From Hedera helix (lineage: Eukaryota; Streptophyta; Magnoliopsida; Apiales; Araliaceae), in NCBI GenBank assembly GCA_947179155.2, contig OX359286.1, positions 39,508,664 to 39,572,663 on the forward strand: a DNA stretch of 64,000 nt. The letters are read 5' to 3'. The translations under genes and the position numbers were made by a program. The notes beneath the pieces were generated by a model. It saw nothing but the letters and a program-made list of their open reading frames with translations. It made no database searches and was not told the origin of the DNA. Shown in pieces: positions 38,150-51,847 of this stretch (position 1 is its first letter; the number at the start of each line of letters is the position of its first letter).

Positions 38150-40439
38150 TCATAGTGAAAGACATTGTACCCTATCAGGTAGATTTCTAGGCAATGGAAC
38201 TGTAGTGACATATTTATGGGGGAAGGGCTTCTGAGCAATCAAAGCATTGGTGGACGATGAGGTCTCGGCCCCGTCAGCTTGCCCCCGGCCATGAAACTTG
38301 GCGAAACGATTGATGACAGAAATTTTCTCTAGATCTTGACCTTCCAATCTCAAATCCAAGACTGATGACCTCTTGTCCACTCTGCATCATGACAAGTAAA
38401 CTTAACTTTAAATCTAATTTTTTTTTTATTAGAGAGAGAGTAACAAGAAGCTATTGACATACTAACACCAGAAAGAAAGAAAAAAAGTCGCAATTTCCAA
38501 CATATTGGGGGCTGGCAACAATTTCAATCATTCTCCAAACAACCCCCACCCAAAATAACACACTTTACTCCCTTAAGAACTTCACCCACAACACATCTTT
38601 GCACGCACCAAATAAAAAGGAATTAATAAATAAAGCAAGTAAACAAGAACTTGGCATTAATGTCTCTTCCCGAAACTCAAGACTAATTGCCATCCTACAT
38701 ATGATAACAGTAAATGCTAAATTTTATGGACCAGCAAATGACAATCAGTGTTAAATGTTGACCAAATAATTAATTCGGATCATTTTCACCGGGTAAAGGA
38801 AGGAAAAGGAAAACAAAACAGAAGGAAGAAAAAGGAAAGACCTTCATAATCAAATATAATATCTGATACACACGCACACATGCATACATAAAATAGGTTT
38901 AATGTCTAAGTTTACATGCTAAAATGTTTCCTAGACTTGATAATCTTTTATAATATTTATGAATCCATTTTCCATTCCTTGCTCTCATGTTGTCCAACTT
39001 CCAAACAAAGGCTGAAGATTAGTAAAAGGAAAATTGAATAAAATGTTAAGATTACAAGAGCTTTGATCAACATACCATTGCACAAAAAAAATTAAGCAAT
39101 ATACTTCATATCAGATATATATGTATAGGGGAATGATTTATAGCCAAAGTTGTCTATGGAACTCTATCCTGCCAACCCATATAGCACCGTTAAAAGTGAG
39201 ATTTTGTGGCTCAACAAGCACGCTTCATTAAACCGTCCACTAATCAGTTGAGCAGATGGTGCAAACAGATTAAAAATTGTCAACTCTTTTTCGCCAACAA
39301 TGGAAAACAAATAGGGTTTTGACAGATCATTTCTCTTCCCCAAGACAATTCTGGTAATTACTAGGGTCCAAATTTGCTCAATCAATCCAACATCACCATC
39401 ATAATCGAAACAATTCGATTCTAGCACGAATGGGTCTAGAGTCTCTTTGCAGCTAAACCATAGATTGGTCTGTGAAGAGCATCAAACAATTGCTATTCAC
39501 AATCTTTTAACAATAAATCTTAAAACAGACGCCATTGAAGATTGGGTCAAGAAAGCAAAGCAAGGAGTGAATTGGAGGGTTTAGTTCAAGTAACTAGAGA
39601 GAGAGAGTCAAAAAGCTTTTGAATCTCGGGTCTGACTAAATAAACCCTTGAATCACAATCAACTCTTGATGAATTGTGGCTTTAGATCCTTCATTCGATT
39701 TGAAATAGGGCTGGAGAAATTTGGATGAGCTGCTATTTTATATATATATATATATATATATATGACGGATTCAGTTTGTAAATGTCTTGGGGGGAAATGG
39801 CAAAAACAGTCATCTGCCCAAGTGTTTGCACCATCCATCAAACAGTTAGGTGGAAAATTTATTGAAACTTGTAAACTGGGTTGTCCAAACACCACATGTA
39901 TGACTGGAGATAGGTCAGCAGGCTATTTATCCATAGTCAATTGTGGCTATGGATAATTCCCCTTAATTAACTATATATAAATATATATAATATATTTTAA
40001 ATCACAAGCCTTGGGGTTCGTAGCAAAGTCAGTGGTATATTACAGTTATAGTTTTGCTGGTTCTAAAAATGGTCAATTTGACAATAAAAAATCAAATTTT
40101 GACAGTTAAAATGGAAAGGTGATATATATATAGACACCCACACATACATTCATTGAAAAATATTTTACTATTTTTATGTCTCATTTATTTTCCTTTCAGT
40201 CGTGTTTTCCAAGTTCCAAACATAGCGTATGGCACAATTGATTTCTACTCCTACATTCCTTAACCTTTGTACACAATAATGTGAACTTCTCAAGCCTTAG
40301 CTACAACTATTTGAACTGGGGTAATACTCCATGGTTTAGTTTACCAAACTTATCGAGCAAAGAGCTTGACTAGCATGAGTTCTTCATTAAGTACTTCATG
40401 AAACATAAAATCCTTCAATTTTAAGATTATGAACTCACT

Positions 40440-40473
<34 letters not shown>

Positions 40474-43400
40474 AGTTTATGCGACCACTGAATCTTATAC
40501 CATTCATTGCAAGAACTGGAATCAAGATATAAAATCTCAACTTTCCCACCACAACATAGTGTTACGGTAGGAGACTTGATTATTTTTTGATAACTTGCTC
40601 CTATTGCAACACTGTGTTATTGATGGAGACTTGACTACCGCAAGACAGTGTTGAGGAAGTAGCAACACTGGCTCCATGTGCTTTTAAATCGAAGACACCG
40701 GATCTTACAATAAATGGTGCAAGATTTGATGACCATATATGCTTCCATGGCAAACCAGTTGCTATGAATCAAACCCCTATACCATAACCCACCTTGGGTT
40801 ATCGCCAATAAGGATGCTCAAAACATGATCAAGTGTCCATATACTGCTGTATACAATGGCAAAACCATAATTCATCCTCATAAAAGTTAAAACTAAGAAT
40901 TAGTACAATTTTTCATCTATGCAAGGCCTGGTCCCAAAAATATTTACAATTTTAAAGATGAACATTACATCAACAGGGCAATTCACCTTTATAAAAACCA
41001 AGAAACAGATCTGCACTATTCAGACTGAGCCTGGTACATATGCAAAATGAGATTTTTAAATATTGAAGATGATGACACAAATCGGTCAAAGACTCATCAT
41101 AAAATTTTAAAGTTGACCACAAAATATAGTTCTTTATGTAATACCACATCATATCTGTAAATGCCATTCTCAGCAATTACATCAAACACAGAAGGCCACA
41201 AAAGTTGTCAAAGAACTGATTAACGAAGAGAGTAAGGAATATGTTAGAAACCAGCTTTCAAAAATAAAAATAAAAATATAAACTACTGATGGATTACCTC
41301 AAGAAATCATTTTCTAGCTTCCTTGCTCTACCCATGAAGTCTTCCATAACTCGTGAAAGATGATGGTCATCAATTCCACAAGATGTTTTGCACTTATCAG
41401 CATGGCTACAAAACAATTGCCCTAAACAAATTACAATGGGCAGAATAATTTCACTCTTAAATAGCAAGTAAAACGTGATCCCGCATAGATATGATTGAAC
41501 AATTTCAAACAACTTCAGAATAGTTCTACATACAAGTTTGCTCCATCAGGAGGCGCTTCAGAATAACTTTTCGAGCAAGAGACTAGGCTGCATGCATCAC
41601 CTAATGCTAGTCTAGCAACAAAATAAGCCACAGACTCATAATTTGAACTGGCATCTGCAGAGATAACCACTGCTGGAGGAGCACTAAAAAGTTGCTGCAT
41701 AAGTTGTGTTGTCAAAATAAGTCGTCTTCTTGCTCTAGGCAATGGTAGTCCATATTCAATTGTGCCAGTGTCATCCTCAACCTGATATAAGAAAATAAGC
41801 TATAAAAACTACTAGAAGTTTATGCCAGGACTGAGAGTAAAGTCATGAATAAGTATACAGATGGTGACAACAGTACACCTTTTCACTCAATCGATTTGCT
41901 GATTTGGACCAGTCTGTTTCTGCCATGCTGCAAACAAGGAAAGTTCTTGCATATTAGTTAAAAACTAAGTAAAAGAAACAAAATTAATAGGAAAAGATAC
42001 AAATAAGTAAACCTCCCTCTGTCTCATTATAGTTGTGTCCTCTCAGCCTTCAAAGTGTGGCATGAATTTTAAAGCCATAGTAAAAATAAAATTATTACAT
42101 TATATTAAATATTTTAAATAGTTGAAATATAGTATATAAATAAATCAAAAAGGAACAATTTGAATAGAGGGCCCATATCCTTTTTTTCTTAATGAATCTG
42201 TTTTTATTCAATATGATATATAAATGTGCTCAACATGTCTATAAATTCAGGTCATGCTCAAAAAGGGGGACAACTAAAATGGGATGGAGGGAATATAAAT
42301 GCAAGCTTGGGAGAAAAAACAATGTAGTATATAAAATATATACAGAGAGAGAAAGTAAGTAATTGCTGTACATTCCAAACCACCTGATAGTCTGTAGATT
42401 TCGAGAATCCTGTAATATTTCTTTGTGCCAAGATTGAAGCTCAGATGTAGCATTTTTGCGCTTCTTTGGTCTCAAAACCACAAACGTCTGACCTAAGTTA
42501 TCTGGAGGCAATGACTGGGGTGGAGAAAAATGTTCAACTGCTTGCGACGCAGAGATTGAGCTTTGCCAAGTACCATTTTGATTTGTATCAGCAGCAGCAT
42601 TTACATGCTCCATTGAATTTAGCGTATGCAAACTACTAGAAGACTTCCCAAGCGTGAATGGTTGTTCCACAATCTTTACAGTGTCAGCTTTTTGTGCATC
42701 ATATATTTGCAACATCTGCCCATTTTTAAAGGTTCCATATTGACTAAACCAAGATGGTGCCATCTGTGGAGTAATAGGCTGTTCAATTCTAACAGAAGCT
42801 GTACTATTACCATGAGCATAACTTTGAGAGTCATTCTGATTATATGCAAGTAGATCCTGAGAAGGTACATTTCCGAGTTGAGAAGAAGAGGCATTCCTCT
42901 TCAAATAATCATCTGCCCCTGAGAAACTAAGCATTTTGGGATCTCCAGAAGGAACGGAGGAGTGTGAAACTGAAGCATCTTCCACCATACCATTGCTTTC
43001 ATTAGGCTGTTCTGACTTGGAAGCAACTTGCTCACCAAGCAGAATATTATTGGGTCCTTTCGGTCTCTTCAAGCTCCTATAACTTGGATCAGTCACTACA
43101 TTTTTTATGGCTCGCATTTGATTCAGTAAGGAGTAATTTTGTTGGAAGAAGTTATTTGGTTTCAAAGAACGGCCAAAGGCTTCAATATCTCTCTGAGTTG
43201 AAGCAGGATTCGAAGGAGAAGCATCAGAGAGATGCTGGATGATGGACTCTTTCCTGTGTAATTCATTCATCTTTTGCACCAAGTCGATGTTTCCAGATGA
43301 CACCAGCTGACAGGGATTTACCTTCGTCAGTTGCTCTTCTCCACTTACAAAACCTTGTGAATGCACGGATCCTGAACCCAAGTCGGAGGGAATATTCCCC

Positions 43401-46400
43401 CTTATTTTTGCATCTTGATCCTCTAGATTCCTCAGATCAGAGGAAGTTGATTCCACAATATCTGATTGATGAGACTGAGAAAGTTTTGGCTGGACCTGCC
43501 GAGCCTGAGTACCTAAAAATTGTTGCTGCGCAGGAACATTGGTCCAGATATTAGGCAACATTTTTGGAAAGGCACCTTGTTGAGACATGCCAGTAGCAGT
43601 GAAAGGCTGAGAAACTGACAACACCTCCCCGGGTGAGATTTTTTCAGCTGGGGTTCTTTCATGAGAATAGTTGGTAGCAGTTGGCCGGGAAATGTTTGCA
43701 TATGAATTAATGTTATCATATGGAACACTGCAAGCTGTATTGGGAAAAGAAGCCTCTGCAGATTGACCAGTAAGGGTAATAAAAGAGTCATCTGCCTGTT
43801 TGGGAGGGAGAGCATGTTTATCAAAAGGCACGTCAATTGACCGACTCATTGATCCTTGTTCCCTTGCTCCAGCTATTAGTTGACTTCTTGAATAAGTAAA
43901 ACCAGAATTAAATGCAGAAGAGTTTACCTGTGTTTTACGCACTGATGCTTCATGGGAAGTTTGTCCAGGAAAAACAATTCTATTATTCTTGAATTCTCCT
44001 TGAGATCTTTCATGTGAAGAAAGCAAAGATTGACCCAAAGTGGTGGAAGACAACTTTACATGATCCTCGTCTCCTCTATCAGTAGTTGCCTGATTCGAAG
44101 TAGGAGAATTAACTGTTGAGGGGATCTGAGAAACATGGTTTGAAACAGACAGCCGTTGTGATGGAGGGGCCAGTTGTAAGCCAAAACCTTGAGAGGCAGA
44201 GGACTGACTTCGCTGGAGGCAATCACCAGATCCATCAGAATTTTCAGCTTCAGTCGTTTCAGATAAAAGATTGCGTTCAGAAGAACTAACGTGCCTCCCC
44301 ATGACATGCTCCTTTGATTGATCCACCTTGGGTAGAAGCTCCAGCATATTTTGACTGCAGTAAACAGAAAAAGTCAAAAGTATGCACTTGGAAAAGAAGG
44401 TGGGAGGTAAGCCAAAAACAGCAAATGCCACAAAGAGCAAAAAAAGTGACTTTTTATAGAAAAATTCGCATTAGAAATAAATATTGAAAATAATATTAAC
44501 ATGAGCTACCTAATACACAAGCCTTAAATAAGTACAATAACATGCATCTCAGCAAACAAATAAACAATCAAAAGATACAAGTTAGTAGATTCTGAAAATA
44601 TTGAAGGTTTTCTTTATTTTTAATAAGAATGCAAATTTTAAATTAATTTTGTACTACCTTGACTGAGTTGCCTTGTTTGATGCAATCATGCCAACAGATC
44701 TGTTGAAGGAAGCAGACATACTAGGTTTATACCCAGGAAGAATGCCCCTATGGGGCACCTCATCTAATCCTTTAGCGTCTCCTTCACAATCAGCCCATTG
44801 CCCCTGTAGATAGAAGAGCATTCACATTTCCTAGCCAACAAAAGGTTTAAGGAATAGGTATATACTCAAAAATACACATACACATATACACGTATAACTA
44901 AAACCATAATTCACCTTCCCCATTTCAGTAGAACTTTTAGGAACATGACCAAAAAGTTTTGACTGGCCAAGGAACCCTTGCTCTTGACTTTTTAATCCTT
45001 GAGAGTTGTGCAAAAGCATGGCCTGTGAGTGGGTAGCCTGTCTCGCCCGATAAGAAGGCTCAACATCCTCGTCCAAGTTTCCCATAGGATGGTACTGGAA
45101 TTTTCGAGAGACAGAGGTTTTCCGACCAACCTGATTAGATGACTTTTGCTTCCCACCTGCATGAATCCGTGAATCACTAGCATCTGACAACACATTTTCC
45201 TTCAAACCAATAGCTGAAATGTGACGAGGCAAGTTTAAACGATAGCTGTCATTAAGGTTCTCCTTTTTATTGAAAGTGTCTATCTCATCCATCTTAACTT
45301 CCTCCTTCTCAGAGCTATTCAATGACGACTCCACAAGCTGAGAGCCCTTATTGACAGGATTTTGCAATTTTCCTGAGCGAACACTTCCTTTAGATTTCAC
45401 CGAGGAATTAACAAGTTTCCAATTATTAAGGTGATCACTATTTGGAAGAAATTGACTAGCTTCCTCACTGCCCCTTGTATTGCTTGAATTTGCTACTGCA
45501 GCAGCATTGCTCAAGCCTGATCCCTCTCTGCTCAACTGTGGACTTCCCATTGTAGATCTTAGCTCCTCCAATTCAACAGCCGAATTAGGTATAGAACTAA
45601 CTCTCCCTACGCCATCATAATTACTCAACTTCTCACGCATAACTCGCTTCTGATCATTTTTCTGAGATTTATTCATTGATTTCTCGTTTTCATGAATATC
45701 AAATGATGCATCCCCACAAGGCGTTACAGACTCGGTAGCACCCCGGTTATTTAGTTTATAGGATGGTTGGCTAAATCCACTCTGCTGAGGAGTCCAATGA
45801 CTTGAACTACTTTTTCCATTCACATCTGCATCCACAGAATGAGAATCATTTCGATAAGTCTGATTCCCACGATTTAGCCAATTACTTCCTCCTGCTGGGG
45901 GCCGATGAATGGGTCGTTGAGAAGAATTATCATGCACTCCCTCACCATGTTCTTGTGAAATATTTTGTCCAAATTTTTGGAATCCTTGGGCACTATGATA
46001 GTCATTTTTCAGATTCGCATCATCAGATGGGAGATCAGATCCAATACTAAATGCTGAGGTAATCTGCAAATTGCTACCATCCAAAGATGTCTGACGTTTT
46101 CCAGTGTCATTATACGTTGAAGGCTGACTGCTCCCACTAGGAAGATCCGGATTCTGAAAGCTAAAACCAGTCCATTCTTCCTGAAGCCCTAGATCGCTAC
46201 TAGAAGTCTCAGCCACAGCGGATTGCATAAGAGCACTCCAGCTGCCGCTTTGAATAGAAGGGAAGCCGTTGATAAATCCCGCACCTTCCACTAAATTAGA
46301 GGCCCCTCCACTCATGTCGGAGCTCTTGCCAAACGCATCCCATATGCTATCATCATCTGAACCAAACAAAATCTTTTCTTCAGTAGGATCTAGGGCAACT

Positions 46401-48383
46401 GAATTTTGCGAAGAAGATGCTTGCACTGTTTTATCTTTTACTATTTCTGATGGACCAACTATCTCCTGCCTCCCTTGGAATTCCTGCTCAGGCATATTCC
46501 TTTGCAGGGGATTCAACTGCTGAAGGTTTTCCATGTTTATCCCATTGTTTAGACCTTGACCAGAATTATGTCTGAAAAAGTTTTTACCCGGAAAACCTTG
46601 TCTACTGATTAAGGCCCCATCTTGCATGCTAACTTGTTCTGGGAGTACAGTATATTGCTTAACTTGAAAAGAATTGCTATAAGGTGCCATTTGCTGCAGA
46701 GGCTTATCCATTGCAATATGAGGATATTGGTTTGAGCTTCCCCTCAAGTTAGAAATAGGAACTCCGTATAGAGATTGATCAACCTGCTGATGAACCAAAC
46801 CCACAGAGCTTGATACCTGACCTTGCTCAGGAGATAAGACAAGTCCACTAGAGGATCCTTGCATGGCCTGAGAAGCATGCTGAAGCCAGTTTGTGTTTCC
46901 TGCTGTAACCTCAGTTGCCCAAGGATAATTAGATGCATCAGAAATTGGCATGCCATTAATAAGTGCATGTGAATGGTTGCTGGATGCCTGTCCGGCGAAT
47001 GAGGGAACCTGATTTACTGAGTTCTGCTGCCTTGCATCTAGTTGCCAAAGTTCCTTTTGCCTCCTGATCATGACTAGTTTCTGCATTAGTTGCATGTCAC
47101 TAAATTCAGACTGTTGCTGCGGTAAAGATTGCAGCATGACGGGATGCTGGTCACCCATTTGCTGTCGACCACCAAACAAATCAAAACTAACAGGAGATTC
47201 AGAGGAGTCCAACCTAACTGAAGTGGTGGGATGCTCAGGACCACTCCCTTGCGATGGTACATAACTAGATAAGCCTCTTGTGAGTAGATTATTCTGATCA
47301 GATTCTGTATCCATTCCCAAAAAGTTTGTTTCATCCAGCCTAGTGTGGAAAACCTGACGTCCATACATATACCCATTCAAATTTGGGTGTTGATTATGCG
47401 ATTGACTTTTAGCCAATTCAGGCCTTAAAGTTGGATGTGTGGAGTTCAAGCCATGTGACACCTGCAGAGAATGACTGTCGTGACCTCTCTCAAGATCTGC
47501 ATGAATGCCACATACAATTAAAAAGTAGTGAATTAAACATTCTAATCATAACTCAAATGAATATTTCATATCATCTTTACTGTCATACGAACTGAAGGTA
47601 TAACAAATTCAATGTAATCAACTTATAAGAACTACTCCATTCGTTCTACAGAAAGAGTCCCATTTGAATTTTTTTAGTCAATTAGTGAAATCCTAACATT
47701 GAAAATTAATGTAATTTTGAATAATACAATAGTTAGTATCTTAAACTACTTAAAAAAGTATTACTAATTACAAAATTGTTATTTCAAAAATTCAAATAAA
47801 TTCAAATCATAGTTGAATTTTAGAATTTCGCAAATTAACTAGGATCAAAGACAAATGGGACTCTTTTTTGTGGAAGGGATGGAGCAATAGGATAAAAGTA
47901 TTCTCTTTCCACTCCATTCTAAGTGGAACTAAAAGTGGCACAATTTTTTATTGAAACTATACTTTATGAATTAGATTGTTTATAAATATTGTACGATCCA
48001 AATCGATCCCTATTAAATTTCATGGGCCCACTCTTCTTTTGTTTATATGCCTGTAGTAGTAATTTTAAACAGGTTAAACTTAGTAGTGCAATTTTGACAT
48101 TTAATTTGGGACATCCCAGAAAGGAAAATTCTTATTAAAGTGGGATGAAGGAAGCAAAACAGTAGAAGTCAGTCATTTAAGTAGTTAGACCGTTGATACC
48201 TGATTGCTGCGTATCATAATTTTTCAGCTTGGAACTCTCATCAATTTGCCTCTGGATACCAGCCCACGGATTGTTATTTAGTAACGGCCAGTTCCCATCT
48301 GCAACCTGTGAGTGATGCTGGCTCTGGGACAAGTCTTGTGCAAAAAAATTGTGAACCCTGTCTCCAACTTCGTTGCCAGGCAT
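38150..48383 (-). CDS. Large plant protein of the dentin sialophosphoprotein-related type
   Basis: Eight coding exons on the minus strand join in frame to 1839 residues: 48383-48200, 47496-44915, 44803-44658, 44354-42384, 41927-41879, 41781-41534, 41405-41298 and 38381-38150. The start MPGNEVGDRVHNFFAQDL is followed by a very long Ser/Gln/Asn-rich, probably disordered region. Embedded conserved blocks include MQLMQKLVMIRRQKELWQLD and FGSDDDSIWDAFG (about 439-451). The small C-terminal exons encode an ordered part (GLPLPRARRRLILTTQLMQQ, SVAYFVARLALGDACSLV, DDHHLSRVMEDFMGRARKLE) ending LPRNLPDRVQCLSL. From memory this matches the Arabidopsis family annotated 'dentin sialophosphoprotein-related' (At5g07940, At5g07980), whose function is not established; the name is misleading, as there is no mammalian relationship. 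No membrane span is visible. The last intron (2.9 kb) and intron 4 carry MITEs. A spliced alternative end would replace VQCLSL. Confidence 0.85.
39739..39763. repeat. (TA)n microsatellite in last intron of dentin-like gene
   Basis: About 12 TA units. Confidence 0.9.
40442..40471. repeat. (AT)n microsatellite in last intron of dentin-like gene
   Basis: About 15 AT units immediately before the inverted-repeat element at 40481. Confidence 0.9.
40481..40735. mobile_element. Inverted-repeat element (MITE-like) in last intron of dentin-like gene
   Basis: The left arm, about 40482-40520 (GACCACTGAATCTTATACCA then TTCATTGCAAGAACTGG), pairs with the right arm, about 40697-40734 (reverse complement GGTCATCAAATCTTGCACCA then TTTATTGTAAGATCCGG). 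The interior is non-coding with further short repeats of ACTTGA and AACACTG. Superfamily not assigned. Confidence 0.6.
42012..42294. mobile_element. Stowaway MITE in intron 4 of dentin-like gene
   Basis: The left end CTCCCTCTGTCTCATTATAG followed by TTGTGTCC pairs with the right end, reverse complement TTCCCTCCATCCCATTTTAG followed by TTGTCC. These are classic Stowaway (Tc1/mariner) termini. The element is about 280 bp, AT-rich and non-coding. Confidence 0.8.
47635..47884. mobile_element. Stowaway MITE in intron 1 of dentin-like gene
   Basis: The left end CTCCATTCGTTCTACAGAAA then GAGTCCCATTTG pairs with the right end, reverse complement CTCCATCCCTTCCACAAAAA then AGAGTCCCATTTG. The element is about 250 bp. 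It appears to be the same family as 15066-15304. A possible second, more diverged element follows directly at about 47,905-48,150. Confidence 0.8.
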
Positions 48384-51300
48384 TAAAAATTTGATCTACA
48401 AAATTTCAACAGCTAAAATTTGATTTACCTACAGAATTAATAAAAGCATCAATCGAGTTCAAACTTTAAAACCCCTCTTGTAAGGTTCAAACCTGTAAAA
48501 ACAAAGCGTCACACCAGCCAAAGATCCAAAAAATAAAGCCTCAACCTCAATAGACCCATCAAGTGTTAAAATAAATAGAAAACTGAAAAGGCTAAGTAAG
48601 TATAAAACTGAAAGCGAAAAAAATTGGCAAAGTGAGCTAAAAATGGCCACATAACTTTCTGCAACATTTATAAGCAAGAATATTATTTGACCATTCAATT
48701 TTCCAAGTCTTGATACACACTTAGCCCGTGACAGACAGGAAACATGACCAATATTTAAAGCCTCAAATTACAATACCAAACAAGTTTTTAACATTTAGTC
48801 ATCTTTCAGCTCACAAATATCCTATTTAAAACAACCAACTTATTATTACCTCCTTTCTTCATCGTTACTTTTTGTTTTTTAGTAAGCTCCTTCCTTCATC
48901 TTCGGATAAGCAAGATACAGTAATAGCACAAGTTGGAGAACCAAATAAATAACAAAAAGGCCATTATAAGTTATACCGGTTTTAGAGAACTGGATTAGTA
49001 GAATACAGGAGAAAAAGAAAAAACCTTGAGGATCTCACTAAAGCCTTCTCCAAGTCTAACCTAGAAGAAATGAGAAACCTAATGGCGCTTGAGCACTAAA
49101 AGAAAGCAAATCTGTGAAGAGTCTTTAATCAACTTCAAGAGGTATCATCTGTATCACAATAACACATTATCATACATCTCAAAAGCTTTAGACCAACCAT
49201 GCCTACTTCACGAGCTTCTAGAAATCTGTTTTCCATTAATCACTTTTAATCAATATGAAACCATTTTAATCCTTGTTTCAATGATTGGTAATTCAAACTT
49301 ATCTTTTCCTTTAATGAGGCATGATTGAAGGAGCGTAATATAACTGAGGACATGGCCTTTGATAGTAGTGAGTAGAGGAATGTTATCCACGTATCAAAAG
49401 CCGAATAGGGCATCCCACCTTTTTGTTGTGTTTTCTGTTTCTCTCCTTTACATTTCCTTTTTTCTGTTTGCTTTCATTTTATTTTTACAAGAACATATAT
49501 ATACACGCACATGGAGAGATACATCTATGTATGTATTTTTTCTATGGGTGTGTTGTATTTCATTTATCTCCATTCCTTTCTTAACTTTTACATTAAATTC
49601 TTTTTTTTCCCCTTTTCTTATTTGATTTGTTTTTTCTTTTTTAGTTTTCTTCTAAGCTTTCTACTTTTACCCTTACATATGGGATTCATTTTCAGCCAAC
49701 CTAAACTAGTTTGAGATAAAAATGAGTTGTCAAATTGAGTTAAGTTAAGAGAGCTGGCATCTATAGCTATTTTTCCATCAATCTGACATATTAAAAAATC
49801 AACTAAAATTAATCAATATAATTTGTTGAATAAGTAGGATTAACCTTATAGTTCCAACACTCTGATACTAATCAAATGGTCAAAAGGATTACCAAGATAT
49901 TGGTTTAACATTCTAAGGTATAACAAAGGGTTAAGAGTTTGGGACATGAATTTGGAAAAAAAAAAGTGAGGCTGTTAAAGTCACTGTCAAATACCCAAGA
50001 ACAGTATTATTTAGGTTTTCCATTTAGTTCTAGAAGTGAACGCAATTATTGGGCTCAGAATGGATATCAGATATGGTATCAGTTTTATAATCGTAATGGC
50101 CAAAGAAGATAGATAAGAATTAGGAATGAAACCAAGTGTTAGATTTGCATCAAAAAATCTCAAACAACGCATAATTGCTGAGAATATCTTTAAATAATTT
50201 TTTTTGTTCCCTTATCAAAGAATGACCTGGTTTACATAGACTTGGTGAGACACTAAAATTTATAGAAGACTAGCTCGGCTACTTGAAACAACTTTACTTG
50301 ATTTAGAGACTTAATAAGATAATAAGAAGACCCAATAACATGTTCTCTGTCAAGATTGGTCACTAATAAGGCACCCAAAACACACAAAAAATCCCACAAA
50401 ATAAACCAACAGAAATAGAATTGTTACTGACAAAAAAAGACAGCTAAATAAAACCACTGACTATGCAAATTACCAATTTGGCAACTATGCAAATTACCAA
50501 TTTGGAAAATTCGAGAAGTCGAGTCAGATTTCATAATCCCTTGCTTCTTCACATTTATTTTGCTTGAGCTGTTTATGGACTATATCAATGTACTTAACTG
50601 GACAAACAACGCCTAAGGACTGATAAAATTACATGAGATGACAAAATACCAAGGTAAATTTAACTCCTACTATGGCCAATCTACCAATTTTGGATGAACT
50701 ACCACAAAAGCCACTTATGTATATACGTTGAAGGGTAATTATATCTTGTTTATTTCACTTAGATGCTGCAAAATCAATATCTATTGATAATATCAATAAT
50801 TACTGAAATGGTACCATAATACATTTCACATGAGTCACAAGATGAACTTGACTTGGCCATCTATGCCGAATTGTCTTAAATTTTTAATATCGCATGATTT
50901 AACGGGTATCTTGGTAATAACCATTGTGACAGCACCACCACAATGTCATTACACTAAACACAATCTATTGTATTGAATCCTTATAAATTAACATAATGCC
51001 GTTAATTATAAGGGCCACCTAACAGATCCGCGATCTCCACCATTTTGGCAATCCAACACCAGCCTTGTGTCCTCGGTTCCTTTTGTGAGCCCTTCCGACA
51101 AGTTGCAAGTAACTGCCTTCGACTTGCTCAAGTCTCACATACATCTCTCGTCTAAGTCACCTCAAATAATAATGTGTTATTTCTCTTCTTATTTACATAT
51201 CAAGTTTGTAATCTTTCAACAAATTCTCAGCCACTAATATGTTTGGTAAATGAATCTTAATGGCCAAATTTAGCTAAAAGTGAATATATAAATTTATTTT

Positions 51301-51725
51301 AATATGTATTACGTATGGGTAATAAATACTCCCTCCAATCCCCAAAAGAATAAAAGAATGGGTTAAATACAAAAAACAAAATTGTAATAAAAAGAATCGC
51401 TCAAGTGCAAAAGTCAAAGCTATAATGTGGGCTAAAGTCAACATTGTCTCGTATTTGTGTCATAATTTTATGAGTTCCGCTAACACTATATAAAAGCTAA
51501 ATATAAGGTCAAATATGAAAATTATCTTACACTATTTCCTTTACTTTAGCTTTCTTAATTTACATAAAATTTGTAATTAAAACATTCTTTTTGAAACATA
51601 CATGGTAGTAATTATGTTTTTAAAACAAAAATAAATGTACATCACGATTTATAAATCTTTCTTTCTAGTCGTATTATGATGTGCATCCAATTCGACATGT
51701 AGGAGTGAGAAGCATCCTCGTCTCC

Positions 51726-51847
51726 TTGTCCATTGTTTGATAGCATGGCAACTTTTTATTCTTGATAAGAGTTATGGAATGGAGTTTTGTCCATTGTTTG
51801 CTAGCATTGCAACTTTTTATTCTTGACAAGAGTTATGGAATGGAGTT
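51726..51847. repeat. Tandem duplication with 61-base period
   Basis: Units starting TTGTCCATTGTTTG at 51726 and 51787 share GCAACTTTTTATTCTTGA and AAGAGTTATGGAATGGAGTT with about four differences. Confidence 0.9.

Noticed and set aside
42239..44440. A separate 733-residue protein starting MLFVAFAVFG
   Set aside because: Its first and last residues are intron translation; the body is exon 4 of the dentin-like gene with matching phases on both sides.
51330..51610. Stowaway MITE starting TACTCCCTCCAATCC
   Set aside because: The right-hand inverted repeat is too weak to support; recorded only in the region description.
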